Shown piece after piece: positions 1 to 6,754 of a DNA stretch of 23,369 nucleotides (position 1 is its first letter; the number at the start of each line of letters is the position of its first letter). The stretch is taken from the NCBI GenBank assembly GCA_964541895.1, contig CAZISM010000088.1, forward strand, positions 1 through 23,369, read 5' to 3'. The notes beneath the pieces were generated by a model that did no database searches, was not told where the DNA came from, and saw only the letters and a list, made by a program, of their open reading frames with translations. Origin of the DNA: CAZISM01 sp964541895 (lineage in GTDB: Bacteria; Zhuqueibacterota; Zhuqueibacteria; Residuimicrobiales; Residuimicrobiaceae). Made by a program: the position numbers and the translations under genes.

Positions 1-7
1 ACGGAAT

Positions 8-59
8 ACCTCTAACTTAACGCACAAAGTTAATTTACACTTTTACAACAAAAAAGCAA
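8..59 (-). promoter_or_regulatory. Promoter, operator and ribosome site of a leftward gene starting beyond the left edge
   Basis: Read on the minus strand: a weak -35 TTGCTT (54-59), a 16-base spacer, a -10 TAAATT (32-37), then the dyad TTAACGCACAAAGTTAA (17-33, written on the plus strand) overlapping the last two bases of the -10. A GAGGT ribosome site follows at 8-12, so the start codon should fall just left of base 1. The same layout, with a 15/17 matching dyad, recurs at 5909-5951. A dyad placed on the -10 is typical of a repressor site (LacI- or GntR-type); the regulator is not in the window. Confidence 0.6.
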
Positions 60-224
60 GGCTTTTTTCATTCGTGCCATTTCCCGGGCCCGGGTTCGTG
101 ACAGTGGCCGCTTCTGCATCATTTCGCAAGCAAGCGGCGACGGCAAAAAGCCTGGACGGCCAAACTCGCTACATACGCGAAAAAAATATCCGGCGTAAAG
201 GCAGCTAGCCATAGAACACATGAG

Positions 225-2780
225 TTATTTTAGCAAAATCATCTTTCCACGTTCTACCTGCCTGCCGGCAGCAAGCTGGTATACGTAAATTCCTCCCGGA
301 AGATGAGCACCATCAAATCGGCATTCGTGCTCACCGGCCGCCTGTTTCTCCTGTACGGGTTCAGCAACCAGTCTTCCCTTTATATCAAAAATCTGCAGGC
401 GCACAGCACCTGTTGCGTCCAGGCGATAACGGATGACCGTGTCCGGATTGAACGGATTGGGATAATTCTGGCAAAGAATAAAATCCGCCGGTCTGACGGT
501 TCCTGCACCGACGTTTGCCGGCTTTTGTTCGTTAAAAACATAATTAAATCGGCCGCCTGGAGCGGCATCGCCGGAGACATAAAAGTCCATGACGTTGCCC
601 TCCTGCTGCAGGTTATCGCTCCATTTGAATTCAAAATCTAGCTCCTGGCCGTTCACTCCCAACAGAGTCCGGGCTATCTTTAATTCCATCATATTCCGTT
701 GCACAGCAAAAGCGGCCGCGCCGGTCTGCTGCCAACTCCAGCCGGTGAGATTCTTTTCCACGATCGACGAATCGTGCGGCACGATCCGGTTCAGGATATA
801 ATCGTACCCTTCCCAGCCGGTGGTTTTATCGCGATCGATATCGATAAACAACCTCATCCATTTGGCATCTGTAAACGGTGTCAGATCATGATCTGTTTCA
901 ACATAAAAATAGAGGTACTCGTCATCACGCGCAACCTTGGCGAGAACGATATCATTGCGGCCGGTTTTGTCGATATACACCAGATCATTGCCCTGGCCTT
1001 TGGCATGACGCCACAGCACATCACCCTTGTAATCATGGAATTCAGGCTTTACATTCGTCCATTCGTTCAGACGGCCGATGTGAATGGTTCTCGGTGCAGA
1101 GGCTTGTTCCTGGACATGCACTCCTTTGAATCGACGGACATTTTGCACGAGCTGCATGTAATAGGCATCACCCTTGGCGCCCCAGCCTTGCACCGGCTCG
1201 ATGTCCCGGCTTTTTTCCCAGTCGTACTCGTCTACGCAGGAAAAAGGCGCATAGGGATTGGGCCAGGACGGATCGTTGATATAGCGGCCCATGATCCATT
1301 CGTTCCAGCCGGTGATCCAAACCAACTTGGGGTCAAGCTCAAAGGCCCTTTGCCACTGTTCCTGGAAATTGGCGCCATACACATAGGCGCTGGTATCCGG
1401 ATCCTGGCCCCTGGCTCTGGTATAGCTGCGACCATAGGTATCCGGCATGTTGAATGCAGAACAGTGACCGCCGCTCCGATCACTGGCGTTCTGTGAAACC
1501 CCCACGGTCACCTGTTCGTAGCCGCCATTGCTCAGCCTGACATAACCATGTTGCGGGTATCTCTCCAGCCAGCCCCAATGATCGGTTCGTGTTGGCCCAT
1601 TGACATAGTCGGGCTGGCCGGGCCTGAAGGTGAAAAAATTTTTGATGGCGGTCATCACCTGCGGGTCGGTACCCACGCCGATCTGGACCGCAGTATGGGT
1701 TGTGCCTGTGGCCAGCGACTCATAATCGCCATTGGCGGTGTAGAAAATCCGGCTCATATAATTACCGGCAACGGAGCGGCCGTTAAAGTAGCTGGACACG
1801 ACGTCTTTACTATCAGTATACTTCCAGACACCGACCACCTGGCTGCTCTTGCTCAATTCCCAGACATAGGTACCTGGCTCCTGGGCTGGAAAACGGAGGC
1901 GCAGAGCGGCGTTGTCAGCAAAATTGACAAAGGTGCTTTCCGCCACAACGGTGCCGAGGACACTCGCGCTGTAGCTGCCCTGCCATTTATACAGCTTGAA
2001 AGCGAGAGTACCAATGCTATCATTCCAGCTGGGGCAGGTAGCCTCGATGGCGATGAACGGCGAAGTTGCTGTAAATTTCATACCTGCCGTATCACCTGCT
2101 TTTGCGGTCAACGCTTCCGGATAGGCCATGATGAGGGGTTTGCCGTTCCATATGAACCATAAATCCTTATACAAACCTGGTTGATACAAGTCGGTGTAGA
2201 GCTCTTGCACGGCGACCCTTGCGCCTTCAGTCGCGGAGAAAGGCATGAGAAAAGCGATCTGCGGCGTCTTGACCCCATCCTGTCGAGCCTGGGCCCAGGT
2301 TTCCAAGAGTTTGGTATACGAAGTTTTCCACGTAAAACTGCCGTTGGTGCAATCGAAAAAGACGACATCGACGCCGGCATCGGCCAGCATTTCCGCGTGT
2401 TTGCGCAACACCCAGGCATCAGTGGTGCGATAATAGCCGAACAGCGGCTCGCCCCACCAGTTGACCGGCGCGACGGTATTGTTCCAGGCCGGATGATTGT
2501 TATCGAACGCGGCTTCCGGATATTGGCGCAGAATTTTGGAAATATCCACGATGTCGGGATACGCCGCCAGGTCGTCGGTATGCCAGGTCCAATAAAACAT
2601 GGCCACGTATTTGTCCTGTCTCGGACCGCCGGCCTTTTGCCAATCCGGAGCTTTACGTCCAAGCGCATCGGTGGCGGCCCACATCTCACTGTTGACTTTC
2701 CATGTCTGCGAAAGCAGAGATGGGGCAAACACAAAAAGACAGAGCATGATACCACGTCTGAAAATCGATGAAATCTGCAT
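225..2780 (-). CDS. Secreted GH99/GH71-like glycoside hydrolase with CBM9-like and type IX sorting domains
   Basis: An 851-residue exported protein. Residues 1-25 are a signal peptide (basic IFRRG, then a hydrophobic run ending LLSQ). Residues about 50-550 resemble a TIM-barrel hydrolase of the GH99/GH71-like kind: FYWTWHTDD near 62, WGEPLFGYY at 109-117, a FFDCTNG strand at 141-147 and the WITGWNEW motif at 488-495, which is characteristic of GH99-like proteins. A beta-rich insert sits at about 230-330. Residues about 565-745 resemble a CBM9-like/DOMON domain (YLYFYVETD, RLFIDIDRDKTTGW). Residues 767-851 form a type IX secretion sorting domain (QNYPNPFNPDTVIRY, GGIYVYQL). The ATG is preceded by AGAGGG. 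Probable role: surface or extracellular endo-acting cleavage of a mannose- or glucose-containing glycan; the exact substrate cannot be read from sequence. It is the last gene of an operon whose preceding genes are decayed. The family call is inference from motifs, the sorting domain is clear. Confidence 0.85.
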   Translation of the reverse strand: MQISSIFRRGIMLCLFVFAPSLLSQTWKVNSEMWAATDALGRKAPDWQKAGGPRQDKYVAMFYWTWHTDDLAAYPDIVDISKILRQYPEAAFDNNHPAWNNTVAPVNWWGEPLFGYYRTTDAWVLRKHAEMLADAGVDVVFFDCTNGSFTWKTSYTKLLETWAQARQDGVKTPQIAFLMPFSATEGARVAVQELYTDLYQPGLYKDLWFIWNGKPLIMAYPEALTAKAGDTAGMKFTATSPFIAIEATCPSWNDSIGTLAFKLYKWQGSYSASVLGTVVAESTFVNFADNAALRLRFPAQEPGTYVWELSKSSQVVGVWKYTDSKDVVSSYFNGRSVAGNYMSRIFYTANGDYESLATGTTHTAVQIGVGTDPQVMTAIKNFFTFRPGQPDYVNGPTRTDHWGWLERYPQHGYVRLSNGGYEQVTVGVSQNASDRSGGHCSAFNMPDTYGRSYTRARGQDPDTSAYVYGANFQEQWQRAFELDPKLVWITGWNEWIMGRYINDPSWPNPYAPFSCVDEYDWEKSRDIEPVQGWGAKGDAYYMQLVQNVRRFKGVHVQEQASAPRTIHIGRLNEWTNVKPEFHDYKGDVLWRHAKGQGNDLVYIDKTGRNDIVLAKVARDDEYLYFYVETDHDLTPFTDAKWMRLFIDIDRDKTTGWEGYDYILNRIVPHDSSIVEKNLTGWSWQQTGAAAFAVQRNMMELKIARTLLGVNGQELDFEFKWSDNLQQEGNVMDFYVSGDAAPGGRFNYVFNEQKPANVGAGTVRPADFILCQNYPNPFNPDTVIRYRLDATGAVRLQIFDIKGRLVAEPVQEKQAAGEHECRFDGAHLPGGIYVYQLAAGRQVERGKMILLK

Positions 2781-2861
2781 AGCACCCTCTGGTATTAAAC
2801 ATGTTTGTGGCCCGTGAGTTCAGGCCTTCCGGACCAACCGGCCGGCCTGGCAGCAAAGTCA

Positions 2862-3350
2862 TCACTCCAGGGTTGCCACTCCTCGCGAAAGCAATCGCAC
2901 CGGTCCCAGCTAACCGGAAGAATTCGCTGCGGCTTGGCGCCATTTTTACTTGCTCTTGGGCCTTTACGTCAAATTGGTAGGGGCGGACTGTTCTCTTGCA
3001 GCAGATGGTCATCAGCAGCAAGGCGATTGAGCCAGGTATTGGCCGCCGCAACAACCAGATGGTTGTTGTCGGCCCGATCCATTTTCGTTATGTCAAAAAC
3101 ATGCGGAGAAAACGTGGCGATACGCAGCTCGTGCCCTTTCAGGCATACCTGTGCCATCTCTTTACTTCGCCCAGGTCCAAAAGACCGGTGCAGAGACCGC
3201 TGCGACAGCCGGTGATTCCTGCCATGGAAACCGCGCCTGTCGACCCTGCTGCACAGCGCTAATATAAGGAGATTTAATTTCCGAATCCGCAAAAATGATA
3301 GAGATCCATGGGGTTCCAGCACAACAGATATCTGCGTCCCTTCCTTCTCA
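2862..3350 (-). pseudogene. Decayed 3' end of a GH2/GH106-like glycoside hydrolase
   Basis: There is no intact ORF, but successive pieces in three frames spell, in the correct order, the C-terminal jelly-roll of large GH2-like/GH106-like (alpha-L-rhamnosidase-type) enzymes. ISVVLEPHGSLSFL lies near 3300-3340. LLDLGEVK is at about 3160-3183, and a one-base deletion shifts frame into MAQVCLKGHELRIATF, SPHVFDIT and NHLVVAAANTWLNRLAADD (about 3010-3160). Last comes SSG-stop-LGPVRLL near 2885-2920, where the expected SGLLGPVRLL has one Leu codon replaced by TAG. A natural-looking stop is at 2862-2864, 81 bases before the next gene. At least two frameshifts and one nonsense change make it non-functional. 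The first part of the gene is missing, and the relic abuts the isomerase stump at 3348. Confidence 0.65.
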
Positions 3351-3551
3351 GCCGCAAACAGTGCGCAGCTCTTTTCGTATGGTTGTAAAGTTGTCTACTT
3401 TTACTCCGCACTGATGGATACGCGCTTCAAAGGCAGCGAATTTATTTTCCAACTGCTCCAGCAGGCCATCGAATTGATGCCCATAGGTATGATGACCGAC
3501 TCCATAGATGCCGATGCGCGCGGTCAATGGTTTTCTTGGCGAGATGTTCAT
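3348..3551 (-). pseudogene. Truncated N-terminus of an L-arabinose/L-fucose isomerase-like gene
   Basis: The ATG at 3549-3551 overlaps the TGA of the FG-GAP gene (ATGA), the usual sign of translational coupling in an operon. The 67-residue product begins MNISPRKPLTARIGIYGVG and continues with HHTYGHQFDGLLEQL and FEARIHQCGVKVDNF. This matches the first Rossmann-like strand and helix of the AraA/FucI-like sugar isomerase family (typically RIGIxGVGHHTYWxQFxGLL). Family members run to roughly 450-500 residues; here a stop comes after RTVCG, followed directly by sequence from the end of a different gene. I infer a deletion that removed the rest of the isomerase and most of the next hydrolase gene. 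A short peptide may still be translated, but isomerase activity is not possible. Confidence 0.65.
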
Positions 3552-5878
3552 TGCAGCCGGTTTTCCCAAATGGAGATGGGACCGCGCCAATAACTGCGAG
3601 GGCCGATCACGTCCACATCGCCATCCCCTTCCAGGTCGGCCAAATGGCCGTTATACATGCCATAGGTCGAGACCTGCTGCATGCTCCACTTCTTGCCTGT
3701 GCCGTCCAGGTTGTAGTAAATGCGCACGGCATATGGACGTTCGGAGAGCCAGTGATCATAAGGCCGTTCCACCGCGCGCTCGAAACGCGCGGCGAGGATG
3801 TCGGGATAGCGGTCGCCGTTGACATCGCCTGCTTTGAGAGTCTCACACCAGCCAAAGTCGGCATCCACGATGTGCTCCTGCCACGGCCCGGTACGGGGAT
3901 CAACAGCACTGTACCAGGCAACCGGATAGCCCGGCCATTCGGAATGTGCAAAAACCACGTCCGCCCGGCCGTTACCATCCATGTCTGCGACACACACCAT
4001 GGTGGAATTTTTCTGCCAGGAACCGGTTTGGTTGCACCAGCGGGCATCGATCAGGTGTTCCTGAAAAGCAGACGTGCGCGCAAGAGTCGGGGTTTCGAAC
4101 CAGCGGCCGTTTAAAACAATATCCGGATCGCCATCGCCGTCCATGTCACCAATATCAGCGCCTTCATGTCCGTTTGCATAGGCGAAACGGTTGCTTTGCC
4201 AGTCATCGGGACTATTTTGAAAATAGACGATCGTAGCCTCGTAGCCGGCAAAAACGAGATCGATTCTGCCATCGCGGTCAAAATCACCACTGCCATAGTC
4301 TTTGACCCGCACATCCGGCATGCCGATGACATGCGGCTGCCAGGTCGCGCCAGGATCGCCCTGCGGCAGCGGATTCTCCAACCACACCGCAGCGCCATCC
4401 GAGTTGCGAACCAGAAACAGATCCGGATCGCCATCCTCATCGATGTCAGCACCGACCGGTCGCTCGACATGAAAATTTCCACGCTGGATGATGCTATGAT
4501 GAAAATCCGGCGTCCGATACCAGCTCAAGAAACCCTCCTCCCCGCCGTAATAGGCCAGAATGTCGAGCTTGCCATCTCGGTCGACATCGGCCAGGCCGGC
4601 AAACGTGTGTCCAGCCGGCAAATCATCAGCCACTGTTTTTTGTTGAAACGGCACTCGTATCGGCGAAAGATCCGCGGCGTTGTTGAGGTAAAGCGAAATC
4701 GGTGCTGTTCGAAAATTCCGCGGACCGATCAGGTCCAGATCGCCGTCGTCCTGCAAATCACCCAGTTCGCCCCCATAAATGCCCTGTTGATCGATCTCCT
4801 GCCGTAACCAGGTGATGCCATCGCCCTGGTTAAGAAAAGCGACGACCGGATGCGGACCCTGCGGATCCGGATCTGTGCCGTGTATCAGTTCTCCGGCGAT
4901 GACATCCATATCGCCGTCCAGATCTAAATCGCCGACCAATGCGGTATGACAATAGTCCACCTGGCCAATCACATGTTCGGTCCAGCCGGCCTGGCGGGGA
5001 TCAGCTGGATTTTTATACCAGGAAACGGGATAGCCGGGCATTTCCGAATGAGAAAAAAGCACGTCAAGCTTTTTATCACCGTCCATATCCTCCACGAACA
5101 CACGACACGAGTTATCCATCCATTTGCCGGTGGACTGTGAATACCATGTGCTGTCAATAACATGTTCGATAAACGGCTGGGTCAGCGGCTCAGGCGGCGT
5201 TTCCAGCCAATAGCCGTTGAGAATGATATCAGGATCGCCATCGCCATCCAGATCACCGACGTCCATACCTTCATGTGGCCGGATGGTAAAACGAATCAAT
5301 CGCCAGGTCTGAAAATTTTCCTGCAACCAGAGAAAGAGGTGATGATCGAGACGCGCCACATAATCCCGTTTGCCATCGCGATTGAAATCAGCAACGGCCA
5401 TGTCTTTGACGTACTCGCTTCGCCCGATGTCATGCCTGGGCCAGGGGTCGTGCAGGGGATCACCGCCCGGAGCGGGATTCTGCAGCCAGAAGTTCATCGC
5501 TTCTTTTTCATCAGCCAAAGTATCCTTTGCGGCACGGCCCACCAGATCGAAATCGTTGTCGCCATCCATGTCCGCCAACTCCATGTCGCAGGCACGATAA
5601 TTCAGGTGCAAGAGCACGACCTTGCGCCAGTCCGGTGCGAGATAGACGGCCACCTCTTTTAACTTTTTCAGATCTTTGCCGTCTGCCGACACATAATCAG
5701 CCAAAAGCACAATGTCGTTGCGGCCGTCATCATTGATGTCTGCAACCCTGGGGTGTCGACCAACAGTGTCATCCAGAAGAATGCTCTGGAAGGTAACAGC
5801 AGTTTTTGGGGCTGTCCGGTTTGAACACTGGCAAACCAGGATAGCGGCCAGCACACACAAAAATGTTTTCAAATACAT
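3548..5878 (-). CDS. Lipoprotein with two seven-bladed FG-GAP/VCBS beta-propellers
   Basis: 776 residues from the ATG at 5878, chosen because GGGAGG sits 7 bases upstream; in-frame starts at 5884 and 5893 overlap that site or lie above it. The N-terminus MYLKTFLCVLAAILVCQCS looks like a lipoprotein signal with an imperfect lipobox before Cys. The rest is 14 calcium-binding-type blades (D-x-D-x-D-G-x-x-D loops such as DLDGDGDPDI and DMDGDGDPDI). They fall into two matching sets of seven: about residues 30-400 and 407-776. Matching blades share unusual strings: HEGMDVGDLDGDGDPDIILNG / HEGADIGDMDGDGDPDIVLNG segments, SHSEMPGYPVSWY / AHSEWPGYPVAWY, and LDLIGPRNFRTAPISLY / VDVIGPRSYWRGPISIW. Such proteins usually bind ligands or scaffold surface complexes; no catalytic motif is visible. 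First gene of its operon, controlled by the promoter-operator at 5909-5951. Confidence 0.85.
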   Translation of the reverse strand: MYLKTFLCVLAAILVCQCSNRTAPKTAVTFQSILLDDTVGRHPRVADINDDGRNDIVLLADYVSADGKDLKKLKEVAVYLAPDWRKVVLLHLNYRACDMELADMDGDNDFDLVGRAAKDTLADEKEAMNFWLQNPAPGGDPLHDPWPRHDIGRSEYVKDMAVADFNRDGKRDYVARLDHHLFLWLQENFQTWRLIRFTIRPHEGMDVGDLDGDGDPDIILNGYWLETPPEPLTQPFIEHVIDSTWYSQSTGKWMDNSCRVFVEDMDGDKKLDVLFSHSEMPGYPVSWYKNPADPRQAGWTEHVIGQVDYCHTALVGDLDLDGDMDVIAGELIHGTDPDPQGPHPVVAFLNQGDGITWLRQEIDQQGIYGGELGDLQDDGDLDLIGPRNFRTAPISLYLNNAADLSPIRVPFQQKTVADDLPAGHTFAGLADVDRDGKLDILAYYGGEEGFLSWYRTPDFHHSIIQRGNFHVERPVGADIDEDGDPDLFLVRNSDGAAVWLENPLPQGDPGATWQPHVIGMPDVRVKDYGSGDFDRDGRIDLVFAGYEATIVYFQNSPDDWQSNRFAYANGHEGADIGDMDGDGDPDIVLNGRWFETPTLARTSAFQEHLIDARWCNQTGSWQKNSTMVCVADMDGNGRADVVFAHSEWPGYPVAWYSAVDPRTGPWQEHIVDADFGWCETLKAGDVNGDRYPDILAARFERAVERPYDHWLSERPYAVRIYYNLDGTGKKWSMQQVSTYGMYNGHLADLEGDGDVDVIGPRSYWRGPISIWENRLQ

Positions 5879-5908
5879 GCTCATACCTCCCAAAAATAAG
5901 GTAAACCG

Positions 5909-5951
5909 TTAACGCTTAAAGTTAAGATACAATTATTTATGACTTTGTCAA
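5909..5951 (-). promoter_or_regulatory. Promoter with overlapping TTAAC-N7-GTTAA operator for the FG-GAP operon
   Basis: Read on the minus strand: -35 TTGACA (5946-5951), 16-base spacer, -10 TATCTT (5924-5929), then the dyad TTAACGCTTAAAGTTAA (5909-5925, plus-strand spelling) overlapping the -10 by two bases. The ribosome site GGGAGG and the ATG at 5878 follow. Spacer length, dyad offset and 15 of 17 dyad bases equal those of the unit at 17-59. Repression by a carbohydrate-responsive regulator is the likely reading. Confidence 0.65.
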
Positions 5952-5990
5952 GTTTTTACTGTATGTTTTCATAACATCTGCGCTTTTTTG

Positions 5991-6019
5991 TTGACATTGC
6001 AGATCTGTGACTGTATATT
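5991..6019 (+). promoter_or_regulatory. Near-consensus sigma-70 promoter for the PAS gene
   Basis: TTGACA (5991-5996), exactly 17 bases, then TATATT (6014-6019). It lies 51 bases before the ATG at 6071 and is divergent from the FG-GAP promoter; the facing -35 boxes are about 40 bases apart. Confidence 0.6.
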
Positions 6020-6070
6020 CTCGACATACTGCCCCATTTTGCACGGATTCTGTTATGAAAAGGAGGTGAT

Positions 6071-6466
6071 ATGACGGTGGAATTGCGTCCCAATCCCATT
6101 CCGGAAGCCAAGGCATTGGCAGCTCTGTTCGAACAATCTCCAATTCCCATCGAATACTATGACGCGCAGGGAAAATGGCAGGCCGGCAATGCGGCAGCCA
6201 TGGCCATCTTTGGCATGGCGTATGAAGATACCGTGGGATTCGATCTCTTTACCGACGAGGCGATCCCCTTGGAATTGCGGAAAAAATTGAAACAGGGTGA
6301 AGCGATACGATTTCAAACCGATTTTGATTTCACACAAGTCACCTACAAAACCACACGTACCGACATCGCCAGGTTCGACCTGTACATCACCCCCCTCCTC
6401 GACCAGGAACGAAACATAACCGGATTCATAGTACAGACCCTGGATCGATCGAACCAGCCAGCATAA
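6071..6466 (+). CDS. Small single-PAS-domain protein
   Basis: 131 residues, cytoplasmic, no signal peptide or membrane segment. Essentially the whole protein is one PAS domain: LAALFEQSPIPIEYYDAQGKW (about 15-36, the first strands), NAAAMAIFGMAYEDTVGFDLF (helical core), and the closing strands with IARFDLYITPLLDQ and ITGFIVQTLD. PAS domains bind small ligands, haem or flavin, or mediate dimerisation in signalling. No kinase, GGDEF or DNA-binding part is attached and none is encoded next to it, so its partner is unknown. The ribosome site AAGGAGGTGAT directly before ATG is close to a perfect anti-16S match, and the promoter is near consensus, suggesting strong expression. It is divergent from the FG-GAP operon and may respond to the same conditions, but that is inference. 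Confidence 0.8.
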   Translation: MTVELRPNPIPEAKALAALFEQSPIPIEYYDAQGKWQAGNAAAMAIFGMAYEDTVGFDLFTDEAIPLELRKKLKQGEAIRFQTDFDFTQVTYKTTRTDIARFDLYITPLLDQERNITGFIVQTLDRSNQPA

Positions 6467-6499
6467 ACGGCGACCAATGGTAACACCATGGAAGCGCTG

Positions 6500-6652
6500 A
6501 TGAGAAAAATGCAGCTGGTTTTATCTTTACCACTTTTCTGTTAATCCGGATTCGGAGTGGTGGCCGGCCAGAAAGGACCAGCAGCGCCCGTGCACAACAC
6601 CTTTTGCGCGGGCACAGCTAAAATTCTGATCACACCCCAAACGTCCCTTTTC
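6500..6652 (+). pseudogene. Stump of a neutral-ceramidase-like exported protein
   Basis: In one frame from ATG 6500 the sequence reads MRKMQLVLSLPLFC, a typical signal-peptide start, then a TAA at 6542. The same frame continues through VVAGQKGPAAP to FCAGTAKILITP. The pattern AGxAKxxITP is the N-terminal hallmark of neutral/alkaline non-lysosomal ceramidases, which follow a signal peptide in the same way. After about 50 residues the resemblance stops. A nonsense codon plus loss of nearly all the gene (normally over 400 residues) is the simplest explanation. The evidence is one short motif plus a signal-like start, so this is tentative. Confidence 0.35.
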
Positions 6653-6754
6653 CCTGATCTCAGGGTCGCCACTCATAATGTCCGACATAATCCCGTTCAC
6701 TGGCGCCTGGCACAGAGACAGCAACATGCTGTCACCTATTCTTTTGGAGAGCCT

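Noticed and set aside
50..68. AAAAAAGC-AAG-GCTTTTTT inverted repeat as a terminator.
   Set aside because: Only two GC pairs in the stem, and it overlaps the -35 of the leftward promoter. It may be incidental A/T tract pairing.
83..94. Perfect 12-base palindrome CCCGGGCCCGGG.
   Set aside because: Striking, but isolated and without flanking repeats or a nearby gene start; I can assign no role.
30..221. 63-codon minus-strand open frame after the GH99-like gene.
   Set aside because: It has no ribosome site or motif and runs into the promoter region at 32-59.
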